From NCBI GenBank assembly GCA_023265535.1, contig JAHFTI010000112.1:1-9811 (forward strand): a DNA stretch of 9,811 nucleotides. Reading direction: 5' to 3'. Under the pieces are notes generated by a model. It was not told where the DNA came from and made no database searches. It saw only the letters and a program-made list of their open reading frames with translations. Both the position numbers and the translations under genes were made by a program. Within the stretch, counting starts at the first letter, position 1. Every line of letters starts with the position of its first letter. This DNA is from Opitutaceae bacterium. GTDB lineage: Bacteria > Verrucomicrobiota > Verrucomicrobiia > Opitutales > Opitutaceae. Positions 6,955-9,811 of the stretch are shown here, piece by piece.

Positions 6955-8391
6955 ATGAACAAAAATCACCTGTATCGTTTTGTTTCCTGTTCCCTCTTTC
7001 TTGCCGGCGCCACCCTATGCCTCAGCGCCAAGGACGCCGAGCTCAAGAAACCCACGCTCACCTTGGATCCCTCCCCGGTGTCCCAGGGCGCGAAACCCGG
7101 CATGGTGACGAGTTACGCCGACGTCATCGAGCCTGTGCAAAAGGCCGTCGTCTCCGTGCACTCCACTAAGATCGTGCGCAGCCAGATCCAGGTTCACCCG
7201 ATGTTCCGCCAGTTCTTTGGCGAGGCTCCCGAGAAGGAGTCCAAGCAGCAGGGACTGGGCTCCGGTGTCATCATCTCCCCCGACGGCTACATCCTGACCA
7301 ACAACCACGTCATCGAGGGCGCGGACGAGCTCAAGGTCGCCCTGTCCGACGGTCGCGAGATGATCGCCAAGCTCATCGGTGCCGATCCTAAGACGGACGT
7401 CGCCGTGATCAAGATCGACGGTGAGAAGCTTCCCGTGGTCCCCCTTGCCGACAGCGACAAGATCCGTGTGGGCGACGTGGTCTTCGCCCTCGGCAATCCT
7501 CTCGGCGTCGGCCAGACCGTCACCATGGGCATCGTCTCCGCTGTCGGCCGCAACAACCTCGGCCTCCTCAGCGAAAACGGCACCGAGCTCGGCTACGAGA
7601 GCTTCATCCAGACCGATGCCGCCATCAACATGGGCAACTCGGGTGGCGCCCTCGTCGATGCCAAGGGCCGCCTCGTCGGCATCAACACCGCCATCATTTC
7701 CCCGTCGCGCGGCAACATCGGCATCGGCTTCGCCATTCCGGTGAACCTTGCAGCCGCCACCATGAACAACCTGATCGCCAACGACGGCGTCGTTCAGCGC
7801 GGCCTGCTCGGCGTCTCCGGCATCAACGTGAATGACGATCCCGCCCTCGCCGAGACGCTCGGCATCAAGAAAGGCCAGCAGGGCGTTCTCGTGCAGCAGT
7901 TGCAGCCCGCCGACGGCCCCGCCGCCAAGGCCGGCATCAAGCGCGAGGATGTCATCATCAGCATCAACGACAAGCCCATCACCAGCATCAATGAGCTGCG
8001 CCTGAGCGTGGCCCAGATGACGCCCGGCACCGTGGTCAAGGTCACCTTCCTGCGCGAAGGCAAGGAGCAGTCGGTCAATGTCACGCTCGGACGCCTCGAT
8101 GCCTCGTCGGGCAATGAACTCCTTCCCGGCATCACCGTGGCGCCCCTGAGCAGCGAGGTTCGCAAGCAGCTCGACATCGATCGCAACATTGAAGGACTCG
8201 TCGTCCAGGACGTCAGCGAGAAGTCTCCCTACCTTGAACGCCTGGTACCCGGCCTTGTCATCATCGAGGTCAACCGCCAGCCCGTGAAAACGGTCGAGGA
8301 GGCCCGCCAGAACCTCAAGAAGGGCGGCAACAACCTGCTCTATGTGTACTATCGCGGTGTGTTCCGTTACATCGTGCTTCCCGTACGCTGA
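6955..8391 (+). CDS. htrA: Periplasmic serine endoprotease, HtrA/DegP/DegQ family
   Basis: HtrA proteases degrade, and partly chaperone, misfolded proteins in the periplasm and are usually induced by heat or envelope stress. The 478-residue product has a signal peptide (hydrophobic CSLFLAGATLCLS, cleavage probably after Ala25). A trypsin-like domain (about 55-275) carries a complete catalytic triad: His118 in TNNHVIEG, Asp148 in KTDVAVIK and Ser229 in GNSGGAL. Two PDZ domains follow (about 281-380 and 390-478), the first beginning with the characteristic GLLGV. The loop before the catalytic His (HPMFRQFFGE, about 82-91) is short, which resembles DegQ more than E. coli DegP with its long, cysteine-bearing loop. 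The two-PDZ layout excludes DegS. The gene lies between a prs terminator and its own terminator, so it is probably transcribed alone. Its start is preceded by AAGGGG held in a hairpin. Family assignment is secure; DegP versus DegQ is not resolved. Confidence 0.96.
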   Translation: MNKNHLYRFVSCSLFLAGATLCLSAKDAELKKPTLTLDPSPVSQGAKPGMVTSYADVIEPVQKAVVSVHSTKIVRSQIQVHPMFRQFFGEAPEKESKQQGLGSGVIISPDGYILTNNHVIEGADELKVALSDGREMIAKLIGADPKTDVAVIKIDGEKLPVVPLADSDKIRVGDVVFALGNPLGVGQTVTMGIVSAVGRNNLGLLSENGTELGYESFIQTDAAINMGNSGGALVDAKGRLVGINTAIISPSRGNIGIGFAIPVNLAAATMNNLIANDGVVQRGLLGVSGINVNDDPALAETLGIKKGQQGVLVQQLQPADGPAAKAGIKREDVIISINDKPITSINELRLSVAQMTPGTVVKVTFLREGKEQSVNVTLGRLDASSGNELLPGITVAPLSSEVRKQLDIDRNIEGLVVQDVSEKSPYLERLVPGLVIIEVNRQPVKTVEEARQNLKKGGNNLLYVYYRGVFRYIVLPVR

Positions 8392-8420
8392 GTCTTTGTT
8401 TTAGTTGTAGTGTGTGTGTG

Positions 8421-8450
8421 AAAGGGGCGGCCTCCCGGGCCGCCCCTTTT
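8421..8450 (+). terminator. Rho-independent terminator after htrA
   Basis: A perfect 12-bp stem (8421-8432 with 8438-8449, core GGGGCGGCC/GGCCGCCCC plus three A-T pairs) closes a TCCCG loop and ends in TTTT at 8447-8450. A short GT run (8410-8420) lies between the htrA stop codon and the stem. The following lipoprotein gene starts only 38 nt downstream. Confidence 0.92.
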
Positions 8451-8488
8451 GCTCGCCCCCTTCCTCTCTCCGGTCTCCTTTTTTCAGC

Positions 8489-8995
8489 ATGAATAAACTG
8501 CTTCCCCTGCTCCTTTGTGTCGGCGCCCTCGCTTTCGCCGGCTGTGAATCCATGAGCTCTGTCAGCGACCGCATGGGTGAGCGTTTCCATGCCCGCAGTG
8601 CAGGTGTGACGAAGGTCTATGCCGGACAGCAGCGCGACGTGCATGCCGCCGCCAAGACCGCCGTCGGTGCCCTCGGCTTCAAGGTCACCCGTTCCGGCGC
8701 CGCCCAGGGCACGCTCGAGGCCATCAGCTCCCGCCAGTCCGAGAACGGCCTGAAGGGCAGCCGCCAGGTGCTTCTGAAGGTCTACCTCGAGCAGGTGGGG
8801 GAGGGCGTCCAGGTGCGCGCCGCCTTCAGCGAGATCATCGAGGATGATTTCAACAAGGGGGCCGGGATGGCCACCGAGACCCCGCTTTACGACACCCCCC
8901 TCTATGAGGTGTATTTCAGGGCCATTGAGAAACTTCTGCCCGAGAGCGCCCTGGCCGCCCCCGCCGCGCCCGCCGCTTCGGTCGCAAAACCCTGA
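8489..8995 (+). CDS. Small putative lipoprotein of unknown function
   Basis: The 168-residue product has a lipoprotein signal peptide: MNK, a hydrophobic run and a lipobox-like AFAG before Cys19. It should therefore be lipid-anchored in the envelope. I do not recognise the family with confidence. The middle (about 43-150) looks like one small alpha/beta domain. A helix (AAAKTAVGALGFKVT) is followed by a strand (GTLEAIS), a basic strand (RQVLLKVYLEQV), another strand (VQVRAAFSEI) and a late helix (YEVYFRAIEKLL). This pattern recalls the small periplasmic lipoprotein domains loosely grouped with DUF3568-like proteins, but that is only a hint. The C-terminus is an Ala/Pro tail (AAPAAPAASVAKP). 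I chose the ATG at 8489 because the frame's earlier start at 8414 lies inside the htrA terminator and would bury the signal peptide. The leader 8456-8485 is almost pure pyrimidine, with no Shine-Dalgarno sequence. No promoter is evident; it may depend on read-through from htrA. Confidence 0.82.
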   Translation: MNKLLPLLLCVGALAFAGCESMSSVSDRMGERFHARSAGVTKVYAGQQRDVHAAAKTAVGALGFKVTRSGAAQGTLEAISSRQSENGLKGSRQVLLKVYLEQVGEGVQVRAAFSEIIEDDFNKGAGMATETPLYDTPLYEVYFRAIEKLLPESALAAPAAPAASVAKP

Positions 8996-9016
8996 TTTGT
9001 GCTTTTTCCCGCTTGC

Positions 9017-9040
9017 GCTCTTCCGGCTTTCCGGAAGAGC
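9017..9040. terminator. Perfect stem-loop after the lipoprotein gene, possible terminator
   Basis: GCTCTTCCGG (9017-9026) and CCGGAAGAGC (9031-9040) form a perfect 10-bp stem with the 4-nt loop CTTT, 21 nt after the lipoprotein stop codon. The next bases (CTGTCAGCTT) are not a T-run, so it is not a canonical intrinsic terminator on either strand. It may stabilise the 3' end of the mRNA or act with Rho. Confidence 0.45.
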
Positions 9041-9071
9041 CTGTCAGCTTGCGGCATTTCCATCGGTTCAG

Positions 9072-9192
9072 CCGGCGTCCGCCGCACGCTCCCGCCGGTC
9101 TGATTTCGTCAGTCAAAACCACCAACCAATGTGGCCCAACGGCCACCTAGCGGTGGATCGCCATCCTGGAGTAGGTGACGGTCCTTCGCACC
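9072..9192 (+). promoter_or_regulatory. Structured leader upstream of rpsA
   Basis: Several inverted repeats are packed between the preceding stem-loop and rpsA. They are CCGGCG/CGCCGG (9072-9077 with 9093-9098), GTGGCC/GGCCAC (9131-9136 with 9141-9146), CCACC/GGTGG (9143-9147 with 9152-9156), GGAT/ATCC (9155-9158 with 9163-9166), and an imperfect hairpin GGTG..CACC (9174-9192). The second and third share bases 9143-9146, so both cannot form fully at once. Ribosomal protein genes, including rpsA in enterobacteria, are often autoregulated through leader RNA structure. Applying that here is inference. No clear promoter was found. Confidence 0.4.
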
Positions 9193-9199
9193 ACGTGTC

Positions 9200-9811
9200 A
9201 TGAGTGCTACGATGCAAGACCTCCTCGCCCAGTCCTCCTTCGGTAACCTGAAGGAAGGCAATATCATCCCGGGCGTCATCACTGAAATCCGCCAGAACGA
9301 CGTCGTTGTCGACATCGGCGGCAAGGCCGAGGCCGTCATTTCGGCCTCCGAGTTCATGGACATCGGCGACCTCCAGATCGGTCAGTCGATTGATGTCTAC
9401 CTCGAGAAGAACGAAGACAAGAACGGCAACCCGATCGTCTCGTTCGACAAGGCCGAGCAGAAGAAGAATTGGGATAACATTCTCCAGCGCTTCCCCGAAG
9501 GCTCCGTGGCCACTGGCCGCGTCAAGGCCAAGGTCAAGGGCGGACTCATCGTCAATATCGGCGTCGACAGCTTCCTGCCCGCCTCCCATATCGACATCCA
9601 GCCCCCGAAGAACCTCGATCAGTACGTGGGCCAGACCTACGACTTCAAGGTCCTCAAGATCAATCTCGAGCGCAAGAACATCGTCCTCTCCCGCCGCGAG
9701 CTCATCGAGCAGCAGCGTTCCGAGAAGCGCCGCAACCTCCTCGACAGCATCCAGCCCGGCCAGGTCCGCAAGGGTATCGTCAAGAACATCACCGACTTCG
9801 GTGCGTTCATC
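9200..9811 (+). CDS. rpsA: 30S ribosomal protein S1 (5' part)
   Basis: S1 binds single-stranded, often pyrimidine-rich mRNA and delivers it to the 30S subunit. It matters most for messages without a Shine-Dalgarno sequence. The window holds the first 204 codons and the frame is open at the edge. After a short N-terminus (MSATMQDLLAQSSFGNLKEG), a first S1/OB-fold repeat runs from about residue 19 to 84 (GVITEIRQNDVVVDIGGKAEAVI). A second spans about 102-168 (GRVKAKVKGGLIVNIGVDSFLPAS, then the family's KINLERKNIVLSRR). A third begins near 190 (GIVKNITDFGAF). The GGLIV..G..FLPAS pattern of repeat 2 and the KNIVLSRR end are diagnostic of bacterial S1. The ATG at 9200 is the first start after an in-frame TGA (9176-9178); ATG at 9212 is an alternative. 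GGAG at 9168-9171 is too far upstream to be a normal ribosome-binding site. Confidence 0.95.
   Translation, partial: MSATMQDLLAQSSFGNLKEGNIIPGVITEIRQNDVVVDIGGKAEAVISASEFMDIGDLQIGQSIDVYLEKNEDKNGNPIVSFDKAEQKKNWDNILQRFPEGSVATGRVKAKVKGGLIVNIGVDSFLPASHIDIQPPKNLDQYVGQTYDFKVLKINLERKNIVLSRRELIEQQRSEKRRNLLDSIQPGQVRKGIVKNITDFGAFI

Noticed and set aside
8410..8420. Short GT dinucleotide run
   Set aside because: Only 11 nt in a non-coding gap before a terminator; too short to be a meaningful phase-variable tract.
8414..8488. Upstream start for the lipoprotein frame
   Set aside because: It lies inside the htrA terminator and would place 25 Pro/Gly/Ser-rich residues before a clear lipoprotein signal peptide.
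1..9811. Mobile element, CRISPR array, tRNA or defence system
   Set aside because: No transposase, integrase, terminal repeats, regularly spaced repeats or tRNA-like fold was seen. All coding space is taken by housekeeping and envelope genes.

Overview
This window is a compact stretch of bacterial chromosome with seven complete protein genes and one partial one, all on the + strand. BamA, Skp/OmpH and LpxD show a diderm that makes an outer membrane with lipid A. DNA is GC-rich with strongly C/G-ending codons, and almost no start codon has a well-placed Shine-Dalgarno sequence. Together with the overall character of the proteins, this suggests Verrucomicrobiota (perhaps an Opitutus- or Chthoniobacter-like lineage). 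The phylum call is inference and was not tested by a search. I see no mobile element, CRISPR array, tRNA, rRNA or horizontally acquired island.

Layout. Positions 1-139 are a non-coding leader. dnaB (140-1579, replicative helicase) is followed by bamA (about 1560-3917), which overlaps its 3' end or starts 7 nt after it. skp/ompH (3957-4643) follows and ends in a strong intrinsic terminator (4661-4692). lpxD (4733-5791) begins 40 nt after that terminator. A 75-nt AT-rich gap with a candidate promoter and a near-perfect direct repeat precedes prs (5867-6817), which ends in its own terminator. A candidate promoter and a GC-rich hairpin covering the likely ribosome-binding site precede an htrA/degQ-type protease (6955-8391), which ends in a 12-bp-stem terminator. 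A small lipoprotein of unknown function (8489-8995) follows, then a 204-nt gap rich in inverted repeats, then the first 204 codons of rpsA (9200 to the window end).

How the genes fit together. bamA-skp-lpxD is a core also found in Proteobacteria: Skp chaperones unfolded outer-membrane proteins, BamA inserts them, and LpxD helps build the lipid A those barrels sit in. The HtrA protease two genes downstream is the periplasmic quality-control enzyme for the same clients, so much of the window serves the cell envelope. dnaB, prs and rpsA are replication, nucleotide-precursor and translation housekeeping genes.

I do not see a new enzymatic or defence system. The points worth a second look are regulatory or compositional: the hairpin at the htrA start, the competing hairpins before rpsA, the spaced repeat before prs, a terminator inside the skp-lpxD pair, and an abrupt codon-usage change in the last quarter of dnaB just before bamA.
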